64,000 nt of DNA from Sphingomonas sanxanigenens DSM 19645 = NX02. GTDB lineage: Bacteria > Pseudomonadota > Alphaproteobacteria > Sphingomonadales > Sphingomonadaceae. The notes under the pieces are model-generated. The model was not told the DNA's origin. It saw only the letters and a program-made list of their open reading frames with translations, and did no database searches. Positions 1 through 9,660 of the stretch are shown here, piece by piece. The stretch's first letter is position 1; each line of letters starts with the position of its first letter. Both the position numbers and the translations under genes were made by a program. The DNA is taken from NCBI RefSeq assembly GCF_000512205.2, contig NZ_CP006644.1:2226520-2290519 (forward strand), read 5' to 3'.

Positions 1-2
1 AA

Positions 3-932
3 TGGGCCGGGATCGATCGGATGACGACGTGGCGCTACGGGCTCGCCTCCGCCGTCGCCGTCGACATCCCGCAGAACCTGATGGCGACGATGCCGCTGCA
101 CGCGCGTGCCTGGCAGGTCCGTGCGCCGATGCTGGCCCCGGCGGCGCGCGCTGCCCCCGGGGATCTCGCGGCGACGCTCGGCGTCCTCTCCAGCGCGGCG
201 CTGGTCGATCTGTACGGCTCGGTCGGCGACGCGATGGATTCGAGCGAGCTTTCGGGCAGCCTGCCCGATCTGCTGCGCCTGGCCTATAGCGACGACACCG
301 CCGGGCGCGTCTCCGCGCTGCGTTCGATCTGGGACGGCAGCACCGATCCCAACACCCGGTTCGCGCGCCATATCCTCACCGCCCGCGCCGCGGCGCGGAT
401 CCCGGTGGATGCCGCCTATGCGGGCGAAGCCGCCGACCTCATCGGATCGATGCTGACCGCCGGGCTCGACGTGCAGGCGGCGCGCTGGGGCGCGACTGTC
501 GACGCGATGAGCGCGGCCGATGCGGACGCGGCCTGGGCGATGCTCGCGGTCGGCACGCCGCGGCCGACGGTGCGCGTCGATGCCGCGCGGGTCAATGCGT
601 TCGCGGGCCGCGCCGAGGGCTCGCCGCGCGCGCAGTTGCTGTTCGCCGGGCTGGCGGCGCTGGGGCGGCTGCCGCAGGGCGATATCGACCGGCTTTCGCG
701 CGATCTCGGCGTGCCGCTGAATGCGACCGATCGCTGGACGCGCGCGATCGTCGATGCCGCCAATGCCGGGCGCGGCGGCACGGTCGCGGTGCTCGCCGCG
801 GTCGGCATGCAGACCGGCCGGTGGGAGCGCGTACCCGCGCAGCATCTCTACCACATCGTCGCGGCACTCCGCCGCGTCGGGCGGGAGCCCGAGGCGCGGA
901 TGATCGCGGCGGAGGCGATGATGCGCACATGA
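3..932 (+). CDS. Hypothetical protein, 5' end outside window
   Basis: The reading frame is open back to the window edge, so the true start is probably upstream. An internal ATG at 21 gives 303 residues. The visible part is Ala/Asp-rich with repeated amphipathic helical stretches, no membrane segment and no motif I recognise. It ends in an ATGA overlap with the recombinase gene, so the two are probably translated together. It could be a helical-repeat scaffold, but that is a guess and I assign no function. Confidence 0.6.
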   Translation, partial: WAGIDRMTTWRYGLASAVAVDIPQNLMATMPLHARAWQVRAPMLAPAARAAPGDLAATLGVLSSAALVDLYGSVGDAMDSSELSGSLPDLLRLAYSDDTAGRVSALRSIWDGSTDPNTRFARHILTARAAARIPVDAAYAGEAADLIGSMLTAGLDVQAARWGATVDAMSAADADAAWAMLAVGTPRPTVRVDAARVNAFAGRAEGSPRAQLLFAGLAALGRLPQGDIDRLSRDLGVPLNATDRWTRAIVDAANAGRGGTVAVLAAVGMQTGRWERVPAQHLYHIVAALRRVGREPEARMIAAEAMMRT

Positions 933-1870
933 TCGCGGCGGCCGGCGAGGATATCCGTCTCATCGACCGGTTCCTGGAGATGATGGCGGCTGAAGCCGGC
1001 GCGGCGCGCAACACGCTCGATGCCTATCGCACCGATCTCAACGGCGCGTCGGCGGTGCTGGACGGCGCGCTGGCGGGTGCGGGCAAGGACGCGCTCGAGA
1101 CGCTGGGCGAGGCATGGATGCCGCTCGCCGCATCGACGGTCGCGCGCAAGGCGGCGGCGCTGCGCCGCTTCTTCGCCTTCCTGCACGACGAGGGGTTGCG
1201 CGGTGACGATCCGTCGGCGGCGCTGCCGCGGCCGGTCACCCGACGGCCGCTGCCCAGGATTCTCGGCCATGGCGATGTCGATCGATTGTTCGCCGAGATC
1301 GCCCGGCGGCTGACGCTCGATCCCGTATCGCCGTTCGATGTTCGCCTCGCGGCGCTGGTCGAGCTGCTCTACGGATCGGGCCTGCGCGCGACCGAACTCG
1401 TCTCGCTGCCGGCGCGCGCCGTGTCCGGCGACCGTCCGTTCCTGATCTTGCGCGGCAAGGGCGGGCGCGAGCGGCTGGTGCCGATCTCCGACCGGGCGCG
1501 CGCCGCGGTCGCGGCGTGGCGGGCGCTGATCCCGCAGGACAGCGCGTGGCTGTTCCCCTCGGGCCGCACGCATCTCAGCCGCGTCCGGCTGTATCAACTG
1601 GTTCGCGCGCTGGCGGTGAGCGCCGGCATCGACCCGACGCGGGTCAGCCCGCACGTGCTGCGCCACGCCTTCGCGACGCATCTGCTGGAGGGCGGTGCCG
1701 ACCTGCGCGCGGTGCAGACCCTGCTCGGCCATGCCGACATCGCGACCACCGAAATCTACACCCATGTCGACAGCCGCCGCCTCGTCGAACTCGTCAACAG
1801 CCGCCATCCGCTGGCGGATGCACCCCCTGCACGTGCGACCCGCGTTGACGCGGGCACACCGCACGCCTAA
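929..1870 (+). CDS. xerD: Tyrosine recombinase XerD/XerC type
   Basis: 313 residues, the usual Xer length, with the start chosen at the ATG overlapping the upstream stop (ATGA). An N-terminal SAM-like DNA-binding domain (about residues 8-100) precedes the catalytic domain. Catalytic residues are visible: Arg152 in GSGLRATE, His242 and Arg245 in [12 protein letters not shown], His268 in [11 protein letters not shown], and Tyr277 in the TEIYTHV motif. The family resolves chromosome dimers at dif by strand exchange with a second Xer protein. A housekeeping setting, rather than a phage or island, supports this role; whether it is XerC or XerD cannot be settled from the window. Confidence 0.88.
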   Translation: MIAAAGEDIRLIDRFLEMMAAEAGAARNTLDAYRTDLNGASAVLDGALAGAGKDALETLGEAWMPLAASTVARKAAALRRFFAFLHDEGLRGDDPSAALPRPVTRRPLPRILGHGDVDRLFAEIARRLTLDPVSPFDVRLAALVELLYGSGLRATELVSLPARAVSGDRPFLILRGKGGRERLVPISDRARAAVAAWRALIPQDSAWLFPSGRTHLSRVRLYQLVRALAVSAGIDPTRVSPHVLRHAFATHLLEGGADLRAVQTLLGHADIATTEIYTHVDSRRLVELVNSRHPLADAPPARATRVDAGTPHA

Positions 1871-1881
1871 CTGCCGCCGCC

Positions 1882-2829
1882 ATGCCCAGCTTCCTCGACT
1901 TCGAAAAACCGGTCGCCGAATTGCAGGCGCGCGTATCCGAACTCCGCGAAACCGCGGAGGCGGGATCGCTCGACATCGCCGGCGAGATTTCCAGGCTCGA
2001 AGCGAAGTCCGACCGCCTGCTGCGCGATACCTATGCGAAACTGACCCCGTGGCAGAAGACGCAGGTCGCGCGGCACCCCGAACGCCCGCATTTCCGGCAT
2101 TATCTGGCCGGCATGATCGAGGATTATGTGCCGCTGGCGGGCGACCGCGCCTTTGCCGACGACCAGGCGATCCTGGGCGGGCTGGGGCGTCTCGGTGGCC
2201 GCCGCGTCGTCGTGATCGGCCATGAGAAGGGCGACGATACCGCGTCGCGGCTCAAGCATAATTTCGGCATGGGCAAGCCCGAGGGGTACCGCAAGGCGAT
2301 TCGCCTGATGGAACTGGCCGACCGGTTCCGCCTGCCGGTGGTGACGCTGGTCGACACGTCGGGTGCGTTTCCGGGCGTCCAGGCCGAGGAGCGTGGCCAG
2401 GCGGAAGCGATCGCGCGGTCGACCGAGACCTGCCTGTCGCTGGGCGTGCCGCTGGTGGCCGCGATCGTCGGCGAAGGCGGTTCGGGCGGCGCGATCGCGC
2501 TGGCCGCCGCCAACCGGGTGCTGATGTTCGAACATGCCGTCTATTCGGTGATCTCGCCCGAAGGCTGCGCCTCGATCCTGTGGCGCACCGCCGATCGCGC
2601 CGCCGATGCGGCGGAGGCGATGAAGGTGACGGCTGCCGACCTCAAGGCGCTCGGCGTGATCGACGGCATCGTGCCGGAGCCCACCGGCGGCGCGCATCGC
2701 GATCCGGCGGCGGCCATCGCCGCGCTCGGCAGCGCGATCGGCCAGGCGCTGGATTCGCTTGGGCTTCTCGATCCGGCGGGCCTGCGCGCGCAGCGCCGCG
2801 CGAAATATCTCGAGATCGGCGGCGCCTGA
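1882..2829 (+). CDS. accA: Acetyl-CoA carboxylase carboxyltransferase subunit alpha
   Basis: 315 residues with full-length AccA architecture: an N-terminal helical region beginning SFLDFEKP, then a crotonase-like carboxyltransferase core with [18 protein letters not shown], and [10 protein letters not shown], which forms an oxyanion hole. With AccD it transfers the carboxyl group from biotinyl-AccB to acetyl-CoA, the first committed step of fatty-acid synthesis. It starts 11 bases after xerD. accD is not in the window, as is common because accA and accD are usually unlinked. Confidence 0.96.
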   Translation: MPSFLDFEKPVAELQARVSELRETAEAGSLDIAGEISRLEAKSDRLLRDTYAKLTPWQKTQVARHPERPHFRHYLAGMIEDYVPLAGDRAFADDQAILGGLGRLGGRRVVVIGHEKGDDTASRLKHNFGMGKPEGYRKAIRLMELADRFRLPVVTLVDTSGAFPGVQAEERGQAEAIARSTETCLSLGVPLVAAIVGEGGSGGAIALAAANRVLMFEHAVYSVISPEGCASILWRTADRAADAAEAMKVTAADLKALGVIDGIVPEPTGGAHRDPAAAIAALGSAIGQALDSLGLLDPAGLRAQRRAKYLEIGGA

Positions 2830-2908
2830 TCGCAGCACGGCGCTGACCGCCCTTGCCGCCGCGCGTCCGGCCCGCCAAAAGCGGCCGACCGGTAGTAGGG
2901 AGGCGTAA

Positions 2909-4378
2909 GTGACGAGGGCTTTCAAGGCGGCGCTGTTCCTCGCATTGCTCGGCTCGGCGGCGGCGGTGCCCGTCGCCTCGCAGTCGGGCCGTGCGGTGTC
3001 GATTTCGCAGGCGGACAAGCAGCTTGGCGCGCAGGAGCATCCCAAGATGCTTGCCGAGTTCGGCGGCGCCTACAACGCGCCGCAGGCGGCCTATGTGACG
3101 CGCGTCGGCCGCAAGATCGCGGTCCAGTCCGGGCTGTCCAACAGCCAAAGCGACTTCACCGTCACCTTGCTCAATTCGCCGGTGAACAACGCGTTCGCGA
3201 TCCCCGGCGGCTATGTCTACATCACCCGCCAGCTCACCGGCCTCATCAACGACGAGGCCGAACTCGCATCGGTGATGGGGCATGAGGTGGGCCATGTCGC
3301 GGCGCGCCACGCGACGAAGCGCAACCAGCAGCAGAGCCTCGGTACGCTCGGCACGCTGCTCGGCACGCTGGGTGCGGGGCTGCTGACCGGATCGGACGAG
3401 ATCGCGAAGCTCGCGCAGCAGGTGCTGGGCACCGGCGCGCAGCTCTGGGTGCTCGGCTATTCGCGCAGCCAGGAATATGAGGCCGACGATCTCGGCGTGC
3501 GCTACCTCGCCGCTGCCGGCTATGATCCCACCGCCTCGTCGACGATGCTGGCCTCGCTCGCCGCGCAGTCGGCGCTCGACCAGCGGCTGGGCCGGGTGCC
3601 GGCGCGCTCGGTGCCGACCTGGGCGAGCACGCACCCCGATCCGGCATCGCGCGTCGAACGCGCGCGGCGGCAGGCGCAGGCGACGGGATCGCGCAGCACC
3701 GTGCGCAACCGCGACGCCTATCTGACCGCGCTCGACGGCACGCTCTACGACGATGATCCGCGCCAGGGCGTGATCGAGGGGCGCACCTTCCGCCACCCGG
3801 ACCTGCGGCTGATGTTCTCGATCCCGCAGGGCTTCACCATGTCGAACGGCACGCAGTCGGTGTCGATCGCGGGCAATGGCGGGCAGGGCCAGTTCAGTTC
3901 GGCGCGGTTTTCGGGGGACATGGATGCCTATATCGGCGCCGTGTTCCAGCAGCTTGCCGGGCAGGGCGGTCGCATCGACTATGGCACGCCGCAGCGCACG
4001 ACGATCAACGGCATCCCGGTGTCGTTCGCGACCGCGCAGGCCAACACCAGTTCGGGGCAGGTCGATGTTACCGTCGTCGCCTATCGCTTCGGCCAGTCGA
4101 GCGCCTATCATTTCGTCACCCTGACCCCGGTGGGCGGCAGCAACCCGTTCAACGCGATGTTCCAGAGCATGCGGCGGATGACCGAGACGGAGGTGAAGGG
4201 GGTTCGTCCGCGCCGGGTGAGCGTCGTGACGGTCAAGGCCGGCGATTCGAGCGCCAGCCTCGCGCGGCGCATGGCCTATTCCGACGGCCAGCTCGATCGC
4301 TTCCTCACGCTCAACGCGCAGCCCGCGAATCGCCCGCTGCGCGTCGGCCAGCGCGTGAAGCTGATCGTCTACGGATGA
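2909..4378 (+). CDS. Secreted M48-family zinc metalloprotease with C-terminal LysM-like domain
   Basis: 489 residues from a GTG start preceded by a GGGAGG ribosome site. An N-terminal signal peptide (hydrophobic residues about 5-22, cleavage near AVPVAS) sends it to the periplasm. The HExxH zinc site is HEVGH at residues 125-129, and the third ligand is Glu189 in the EYEAD motif. The M48 domain spans about 40-260. A middle region of unknown fold follows, and the last 50 residues (VKAGDSSASLARRM...RVGQRVKLI) resemble LysM, suggesting peptidoglycan attachment. Relatives of the BepA/LoiP type act in outer-membrane protein quality control. Confidence 0.9.
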   Translation: MTRAFKAALFLALLGSAAAVPVASQSGRAVSISQADKQLGAQEHPKMLAEFGGAYNAPQAAYVTRVGRKIAVQSGLSNSQSDFTVTLLNSPVNNAFAIPGGYVYITRQLTGLINDEAELASVMGHEVGHVAARHATKRNQQQSLGTLGTLLGTLGAGLLTGSDEIAKLAQQVLGTGAQLWVLGYSRSQEYEADDLGVRYLAAAGYDPTASSTMLASLAAQSALDQRLGRVPARSVPTWASTHPDPASRVERARRQAQATGSRSTVRNRDAYLTALDGTLYDDDPRQGVIEGRTFRHPDLRLMFSIPQGFTMSNGTQSVSIAGNGGQGQFSSARFSGDMDAYIGAVFQQLAGQGGRIDYGTPQRTTINGIPVSFATAQANTSSGQVDVTVVAYRFGQSSAYHFVTLTPVGGSNPFNAMFQSMRRMTETEVKGVRPRRVSVVTVKAGDSSASLARRMAYSDGQLDRFLTLNAQPANRPLRVGQRVKLIVYG

Positions 4379-4785
4379 CGGCGGCGCGCGAGCCGCTGAT
4401 CGTGGTGGCGGTTGCGCTGGTCGATGGCGACGGGCGCATTCTCGTGCAGCGGCGGCCGGAGGGAAAGCCGATGGCCGGCCTCTGGGAGTTTCCGGGCGGC
4501 AAGCTGGCGCCCGGCGAGACCCCGGAGGCGGCGCTGGTGCGCGAGCTGCATGAGGAACTGGCGATCGACGTCGAGACCGCCTGCCTCGCGCCGGCCTGCT
4601 TCGCCAGCGAGGCGCTGGGAGACCGGCATTTGCTGCTGCTGCTGTATGTCTGCCGCAAATGGTCGGGCACGCCGCAGGCGCTCGCCGCCAGCGCGCTCGC
4701 CTGGGTGCGGACGCCGGACCTCTATGCGCTGGAGATGCCGCCGGCGGACCGGCCGCTGATCGGGCTGCTCGACGCTCTGGTTTGA
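4375..4785 (+). CDS. mutT: NUDIX hydrolase, MutT-like (8-oxo-dGTP diphosphatase)
   Basis: 136 residues starting at an ATG that overlaps the protease stop. The NUDIX box is complete except for one position: Gly42, Glu48, then Arg56-Glu57-Leu58-x-Glu60-Glu61, with Ala at 63 where Gly is usual. LWEFPGGKL before the box is typical of MutT. The family hydrolyses oxidised dGTP to the monophosphate, preventing A:T to C:G errors. Substrate is inferred from motif context; another NUDIX specificity is possible. Confidence 0.85.
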   Translation: MTAAREPLIVVAVALVDGDGRILVQRRPEGKPMAGLWEFPGGKLAPGETPEAALVRELHEELAIDVETACLAPACFASEALGDRHLLLLLYVCRKWSGTPQALAASALAWVRTPDLYALEMPPADRPLIGLLDALV

Positions 4786-4789
4786 CGCC

Positions 4790-5647
4790 TTATTCGGATG
4801 ACTTCGGCTTGAGCGCATCCGCCAGCGAGACCCGGCCGCTGCCGCGCCGCGCGGGCCGCGGCTGCGAGTCGGCGGGTGCCCAGCCCGATAGGTGGACGAT
4901 GTCGAACCGCTCAGCGATCCTGCCATCCGCGTCGGCGACACCGGCGGCATGGGCGAACACCGCGGCGAGATCGGGGCGCGACAGCGGCGGCGCCCGATCG
5001 CGCAGCCGGTTGGTCGCCGCCATGCCGCGCAGGTCGTGCATCAGCGTCAGCGGCGAGGCGTAGCGCACCGTCACCCGATCGGTATCGGTGACGGGCATGG
5101 CGAAGCCCGCGCGGGAGAGCAGGTCCCCTGCCGCGCGCACGTCGATCTGCGGATGGATCCGCGCCGCCGCGGGCCCGCCATCGCCGCTCAGCAGGCCGCT
5201 GCGCAATGCGCCCAGCGTGCCGGCCCCGCAGAAGGCGGCGAGGAACAGGCCGTCCGGCTTCAGCGCACGGCGGGCGAGCGCCAGCGCGCCGGGCAGGTCG
5301 TTGATCCCGTCGAGCAGGCCCACCGAAACGATGAGGTCGAAGCTGGCGTCGGCGAAGGGCAGGCGATCCGCGTCGCACTGGATGCCGCCAGCCGCCTTCG
5401 CCGCGGCGAAGCCGGGATCGCAGGCGATCGTCGGGATACCGCGCGCGCGCAGCCGCCGGGCGAGCCGGCCGTCGGCCGTGCCGAGGTCGAGCGCGCGGGT
5501 GAAGCTGCGGCTGACGAAGTCCAGCCGGTCCTCGATATCCGCGGCCATCCGTTCGAACAGGAAGTCATGCTCGGCGAAGCGCGGCAGGGCGCGGTCGCGG
5601 CGGCGGCGCCACAGCGCGCGATCGAAGATTTCGGGATCGGTGCTCAC
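4790..5647 (-). CDS. SAM-dependent methyltransferase (NDUFAF5/BioC-like)
   Basis: 285 residues from the GTG at 5647. Longer forms in this frame would run into comF and add low-complexity sequence, so this start is preferred. A class I SAM-binding motif ALDLGTADGRLARR lies near residues 50-65, followed by ACDPGF (acidic residue for the ribose) and LPFADASFDLIVS. The fold and the N-terminal FDRALWRRRRDRAL resemble alphaproteobacterial relatives of complex I assembly factor NDUFAF5, and more distantly BioC. It is divergent from comF, a common pairing in alphaproteobacteria. The substrate is unknown. Confidence 0.82.
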   Translation of the reverse strand: MSTDPEIFDRALWRRRRDRALPRFAEHDFLFERMAADIEDRLDFVSRSFTRALDLGTADGRLARRLRARGIPTIACDPGFAAAKAAGGIQCDADRLPFADASFDLIVSVGLLDGINDLPGALALARRALKPDGLFLAAFCGAGTLGALRSGLLSGDGGPAAARIHPQIDVRAAGDLLSRAGFAMPVTDTDRVTVRYASPLTLMHDLRGMAATNRLRDRAPPLSRPDLAAVFAHAAGVADADGRIAERFDIVHLSGWAPADSQPRPARRGSGRVSLADALKPKSSE

Positions 5648-5690
5648 GCGGCGGCTTGTGCCGGGCGCGGCGCGCGGGAACAAGAGGCAG

Positions 5691-6443
5691 GTGATCAGCA
5701 CCGCCCGCCTGAGCGCACCCTTCCGCGCCGTCCTCGATTTCGCGCTGCCGCCGCGCTGCCCGGCGTGCGGCGTGATCGTTACCGATCCGATGAGCCTGTG
5801 CGGCGACTGCTGGGACAAGCTCGACTTCCTCGATCCGGACAGCGGCTGCGCCACCTGCGGCGCGCCGTTCGAGGACCCGCAGCCGGAGGAAAGCCTGTGC
5901 GCGCCCTGCATGGCCGAGCCGCCGCGCCATGACGGTGTCCGCGCGGTGGTCGTCTATGGGGACGTCGCGCAGACGATCGCGATCAAGCTCAAGCATGGCC
6001 GCCGCGTCGGCCTCGCGCGGCTTATCGCAGGGCTTGCGCGGCGGCTGGTGCCGGCGGACGAGGACTGGCTGCTGGCGCCGGTGCCGCTGCATCGCTGGCG
6101 GATCTGGTCGCGCGGCTTCAACCAGTCCGCGCTGATCGCGACGGCGCTGGCGCGGTCGACGGGCCACACGGTCGCGCTCGACCTGCTCCATCGCAAGCGT
6201 GCGACGCCGATGATGAAGGGGCTTGGGCGGGCGGCGCGGAAGCGCGTGCTGGCGGGCGCGATCATGCCGGGGCCGCGCTGGCCGCGCGCCGCGGTGGCGG
6301 GGCGGGCGGTGCTGCTGATCGACGACGTCCACACCAGCGGCGCGACGGCGAACGCGTGCGCGGGGGTTCTCAAGCGTGCGGGGGCGCGGCGGGTGGTGAT
6401 GCTGTGCTGGGCGCGCGTGCCGCTCGACCCGCATGCGGGATGA
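5691..6443 (+). CDS. comF: ComF-family phosphoribosyltransferase-like protein
   Basis: 250 residues from GTG 5691. Four CxxC pairs (CPAC, CGDC, CATC, CAPC) form the N-terminal zinc domain. A PRTase fold follows with the PRPP-binding motif LLIDDVHTSGATANA near residues 205-219. ComF of naturally competent bacteria helps DNA uptake and recombination; in alphaproteobacteria its role is unclear. The start lies 43 bases from the divergent methyltransferase start, so both promoters sit in a very short region. Confidence 0.9.
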   Translation: MISTARLSAPFRAVLDFALPPRCPACGVIVTDPMSLCGDCWDKLDFLDPDSGCATCGAPFEDPQPEESLCAPCMAEPPRHDGVRAVVVYGDVAQTIAIKLKHGRRVGLARLIAGLARRLVPADEDWLLAPVPLHRWRIWSRGFNQSALIATALARSTGHTVALDLLHRKRATPMMKGLGRAARKRVLAGAIMPGPRWPRAAVAGRAVLLIDDVHTSGATANACAGVLKRAGARRVVMLCWARVPLDPHAG

Positions 6444-6494
6444 TCGGCGACGCCTCCATTGACTTTCGCGCTGCAGCGCACCAGTTTTTTGGGC

Positions 6495-6752
6495 ATGGCC
6501 ACCGTCGAAGTCTATACGAAAATCATGTGCCCCTATTGCTCGCGCGCGAAGGCGCTGCTCGACAGGAAGGGGGCGGCTTTCGAGGAAATCGACATCACGA
6601 TGGACCGTGACCTGCGCGCGCAGATGATCCAGCGCGCCAATGGCCGGATGACGGTGCCGCAGATCTTCATCGACGGAAAGCATATCGGCGGTTCGGACGA
6701 GCTTGCCGCGCTGGATGCGCGCGGCGGGCTCGACCCGCTGCTCGCCGCCTGA
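6495..6752 (+). CDS. grxC: Glutaredoxin 3
   Basis: 85 residues, the normal length for GrxC. Redox-active CPYC is at residues 12-15, TVPQIFIDGKHIGG supplies the cis-Pro loop, and the GSDEL helix binds glutathione. A TTG start at 6459 would add 12 residues, but the ATG gives the standard N-terminus (TVEVYTKIMCPYC). It reduces disulfides and glutathione mixed disulfides in the cytosol. It leads a compact run with the amidase and DUF1178 genes. Confidence 0.95.
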   Translation: MATVEVYTKIMCPYCSRAKALLDRKGAAFEEIDITMDRDLRAQMIQRANGRMTVPQIFIDGKHIGGSDELAALDARGGLDPLLAA

Positions 6753-6760
6753 GGCCGGCG

Positions 6761-7591
6761 ATGCGCGCGGCGATATTGCAGATGACGAGCGGCATCACGC
6801 CCGCCGCCAATGCCGAAACGATGGTCGCCGCGGTACACGCCGCGAAGGCCGACGGCGCCGACATGCTGTTCACGCCCGAAATGTCGGGGCTGCTCGATCG
6901 CGATCGCACGCGGGCCGCACCGCATCTGGCGGACGAGGCGCAGGACGTGGTGCTGGCGGCGGTCCGTGCCGCGGCGCGCGAGGCGGGGCTCTGGGTGCAT
7001 ATCGGATCGCTGGCGCTGGCGGGTGCGCGCGCGGATGGCCGGCTGGTCAATCGCGGCTTCGTGATCGACGATACGGGCGGGATCCGCGCCCGCTACGACA
7101 AGATGCACCTGTTCGACGTCGATCTGGCGACCGGCGAAAGCTGGCGCGAATCGGCGGTCTACGGGCCGGGAGCCGGGCCGGTGGCGGCGACGACGCCTTG
7201 GGGCGTGATCGGCATGGCGGTCTGCTACGATCTGCGCTTCCCCGGGCTGTTCGGCGCGCTTTCGGGCGCGGGTGCGGATGTTCTGACCGTGCCGGCCGCC
7301 TTCACCGTGCCGACCGGCGCGGCGCATTGGCACATATTGCTGCGCGCGCGGGCGATCGAGAATGCCGCGTTCGTGATCGCGGCGGCGCAGACGGGCACGC
7401 ATGAGGATGGCCGCGCGACCTATGGCCATTCGCTGGTGATCGATCCGTGGGGCAAGGTGCTGCTCGACATGGGCGACGCGGCCGGGCTGGGTTTCGCCGA
7501 TCTCGACATGGCCGGACGTGCCGACATCCACGCGCGCGTGCCGGTGCGCGACCATCGCCGGCCGATCGCCGCCGTCGCGGTCATGCCATGA
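6761..7591 (+). CDS. Carbon-nitrogen hydrolase (nitrilase superfamily, Nit1-like)
   Basis: 276 residues. The nitrilase Glu-Lys-Cys triad is visible as Glu40 (LFTPEMSG), about Lys114 (RYDKMHLFDV) and about Cys155 (MAVCYDLRFPGLF). The sequence around the triad matches the Nit1/Nit2 branch, members of which hydrolyse deaminated glutathione or omega-amides. Position next to glutaredoxin fits a thiol-metabolite repair role, but this is inference. It ends in an ATGA overlap with the next gene. Confidence 0.88.
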   Translation: MRAAILQMTSGITPAANAETMVAAVHAAKADGADMLFTPEMSGLLDRDRTRAAPHLADEAQDVVLAAVRAAAREAGLWVHIGSLALAGARADGRLVNRGFVIDDTGGIRARYDKMHLFDVDLATGESWRESAVYGPGAGPVAATTPWGVIGMAVCYDLRFPGLFGALSGAGADVLTVPAAFTVPTGAAHWHILLRARAIENAAFVIAAAQTGTHEDGRATYGHSLVIDPWGKVLLDMGDAAGLGFADLDMAGRADIHARVPVRDHRRPIAAVAVMP

Positions 7592-8064
7592 TCGTGTTCG
7601 ACCTGCGCTGCGACGGCGGCCATGTGTTCGAGGCGTGGTTCGGATCGTCGGGCGATTATGCGGATCAGAAGGCGCGCAAGCTGCTCAACTGCCCGATCTG
7701 CGGCGATGCCGCGATCGAGAAGGCGGTGATGGCGCCCAATGTCGGCACCAAGGGCAACAAGGGCAATCGCGCAGCCGCCACGCAGCCGCCGGCGGTTCCG
7801 GCATCATTGCCCGCGGTGCCAGAGGCGGAGCGGGTGAAGCGCGCGCTGGCCGAACTGGCCAAGGCGCAGGCGCGGGTGCTGGCGGAGTCGGAATGGGTCG
7901 GCCGCGGCTTCGCGCGCGAGGCGCGGGCAATCCACGACGGCGACAGCGATCGCCGCAGCATCCATGGCGAGGCCAGCCTGGCCGAGGTCAAGTCGCTGCT
8001 GGATGACGGCATCGGCGTGGCGCCGCTGCCGTTGCCGCTGATCCCCGACGACAAGCGCAACTGA
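7588..8064 (+). CDS. DUF1178 family protein
   Basis: 158 residues from the ATG overlapping the amidase stop. The N-terminus MIVFDLRCDGGHVFEAWF and the zinc-finger-like LNCPICG, followed by KAVMAPNVG, are the family hallmarks. A charged helical C-terminal half ends in a conserved IPLPLPLIPD-like tail. The family has no known function; it is widely found beside the nitrilase-family amidase in alphaproteobacteria, suggesting a shared pathway. Confidence 0.88.
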   Translation: MIVFDLRCDGGHVFEAWFGSSGDYADQKARKLLNCPICGDAAIEKAVMAPNVGTKGNKGNRAAATQPPAVPASLPAVPEAERVKRALAELAKAQARVLAESEWVGRGFAREARAIHDGDSDRRSIHGEASLAEVKSLLDDGIGVAPLPLPLIPDDKRN

Positions 8065-8262
8065 GCGGCGGGCGGATCGCCGGCGCGAGATCGGCGTCGC
8101 CGTCCTGCGGCGTTTCCGACGCCCCCATACGATGGAATGTCAGTAGCGCTGCCCGCGGGCGTTGATGGAGGATGGCGGCCGTTTAACAGCAGGGGAGGGT
8201 GAAGCCGGCGCGCTGGTGTCGCTCGTCCGCCCCGCACGGCTGGCGCCAACGAAGGTTCTGCG

Positions 8263-8916
8263 ATGAAGCTCTATCAGGCCAAGGTGCTCAATACCTGCCC
8301 CCGCCGCGTGACCATCTACATGGCGGAAAAGGGCATATCCTGTGAGATCGTGACGGTCGACATGCGGGCAGGGGAAGGGAAGTCCCCCGCGCATCTCGCC
8401 AGGCATCCGGCCGGCACGGTGCCCGTGCTGGAACTGGACGATGGCAGCTTCCTGCCCGATTCCGCGGCGATCGTGGAATATCTGGAGGAACGCTATCCCG
8501 ATCCGCCGATGCTCGGCCGCACCATCGAGGAACGCGCGCAGATCCGCGCGACCGAGCGCATGGCCACCGAATTCCAGATCCGCAACGGCGTGTGGGTGGT
8601 CAACAGCGATCCGTCGGTGAAGATCCGGCGTCCCGACTATGTGCAATATCCCGACGCTGCGACGTTCATCGCCACATCGCGCGACACTCTGCTGAAAGCG
8701 CTCGAAGGGCGCATCGGCGACAGCAGCTTCCTGGTCGGCGAGACCCCCACCGTCGCGGACTGCGCGCTGTTCGCCGCGCTCGATACCGCAAGGCGCCTCT
8801 CCAGCTATGCCCTGCCGGACATGTGCCCGCGGCTGCAGGGCTGGTTCGAACGCTTCGGCGCGCGGCCGAGCGCGGCCTATCCCGATTGGGCGGTGACGGC
8901 CGCCGCCGCCGCCTGA
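8263..8916 (+). CDS. Glutathione S-transferase family protein
   Basis: 217 residues. An N-terminal thioredoxin-like domain contains GTVPVLELDDGSFLPDSAAI, the glutathione-binding cis-Pro and Asp-Ser site. A helical C-terminal domain includes LVGETPTVADCALFA, the family's buried Asp motif. A GAAGG ribosome site precedes the ATG. Substrate unknown. The 198 bases upstream hold no gene I can see and probably carry its promoter. It converges with the DUF1330 gene, separated by six bases. Confidence 0.88.
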   Translation: MKLYQAKVLNTCPRRVTIYMAEKGISCEIVTVDMRAGEGKSPAHLARHPAGTVPVLELDDGSFLPDSAAIVEYLEERYPDPPMLGRTIEERAQIRATERMATEFQIRNGVWVVNSDPSVKIRRPDYVQYPDAATFIATSRDTLLKALEGRIGDSSFLVGETPTVADCALFAALDTARRLSSYALPDMCPRLQGWFERFGARPSAAYPDWAVTAAAAA

Positions 8917-8922
8917 CGCGGC

Positions 8923-9228
8923 TCAGCCGGCAGGCGGTTCGTCGACACCGGCGATCATGAAGAAGCGATAGTCCGCGCCCTTCAGCCGGTGCTCGCGCGC
9001 CGCCTGATAGGCGGGGCTCTCATACCAGGCCCGCGCCGCCGCCTCGTCGGGAAAGCTCAGGATCACCGCCCCCTCGATCGGCGCGCCTTCGAGCACGTCG
9101 ATCTTGCCGTAGAAGGCGAGCGGCGTGATCGGATGCCCGGCACCGGCCGCCGCTGCGGCGGGGCCATATTTCGCGAACGCATCCGCATCCTTGGTCTTCT
9201 CGCGGGTGGCAACGACATAGACGGTCAT
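8923..9228 (-). CDS. DUF1330 family protein
   Basis: 101 residues with the ferredoxin-like dimeric alpha-beta fold sequence of DUF1330: MTVYVVATREKTKDADAFAKY, AVILSFPDEAAARAWYESPAYQ and KGADYRFFMIAG. Members are small cytosolic proteins of unknown catalytic role. It is the last ordinary gene before the low-GC accessory patch. Confidence 0.88.
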   Translation of the reverse strand: MTVYVVATREKTKDADAFAKYGPAAAAAGAGHPITPLAFYGKIDVLEGAPIEGAVILSFPDEAAARAWYESPAYQAAREHRLKGADYRFFMIAGVDEPPAG

Positions 9229-9474
9229 CGGGGCGCTCCGTGATGTTGTGGAGCGCAGACTATAGGCGGGGCGGCACGGCGCGCGCCATGTGACTTTTGG
9301 TCGGGGGAGGGAGGGAGCGCCGTCGTGGTGGTGCCCTCGTGATAGCCAGGGCGGGTCTGTGCGCGGTGCAGGACGGAACTGACGTATATGAATCGCTCGT
9401 CCGGCTGCGCCGACGCCGCCGCGTTACGCCTTGCTCGGTTCATCAGAGCCGTCCAACGGTCGCGAGCGCTATGG

Positions 9475-9500
9475 CAGCTGTCGACCAGAATGCGCCGTTC
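9475..9500. repeat. Degenerate 26-base repeat, copy A
   Basis: By eye, 22 of 26 bases match copy B at 9661-9686 in the same orientation (shared core CAGAATGCG, then CGTTC). A weaker third resemblance starts near 9389. The role is unknown; it could be a fragment of a dispersed intergenic element. Confidence 0.55.
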
Positions 9501-9660
9501 GTCGGCTGCGCCTCCAACGGCAGCTTTTCCCATGAGCCGACGCCCAGCACTTCCCCGACCGGTCATCGGAGTGCACCCGAAAATGGGCCGGTTGCGGACT
9601 GGCAGGTTCCAGGCGATCAACTTGCGAAAGCTGCTGCAGACATTGAATGCTGGTACACGA

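Noticed and set aside
9325-9340. Possible second copy of the tRNA-Arg 3' end (attachment site) at the left edge of the accessory patch
   Set aside because: Only about eight bases (TGGTGCCC) match, which is expected by chance in this composition.
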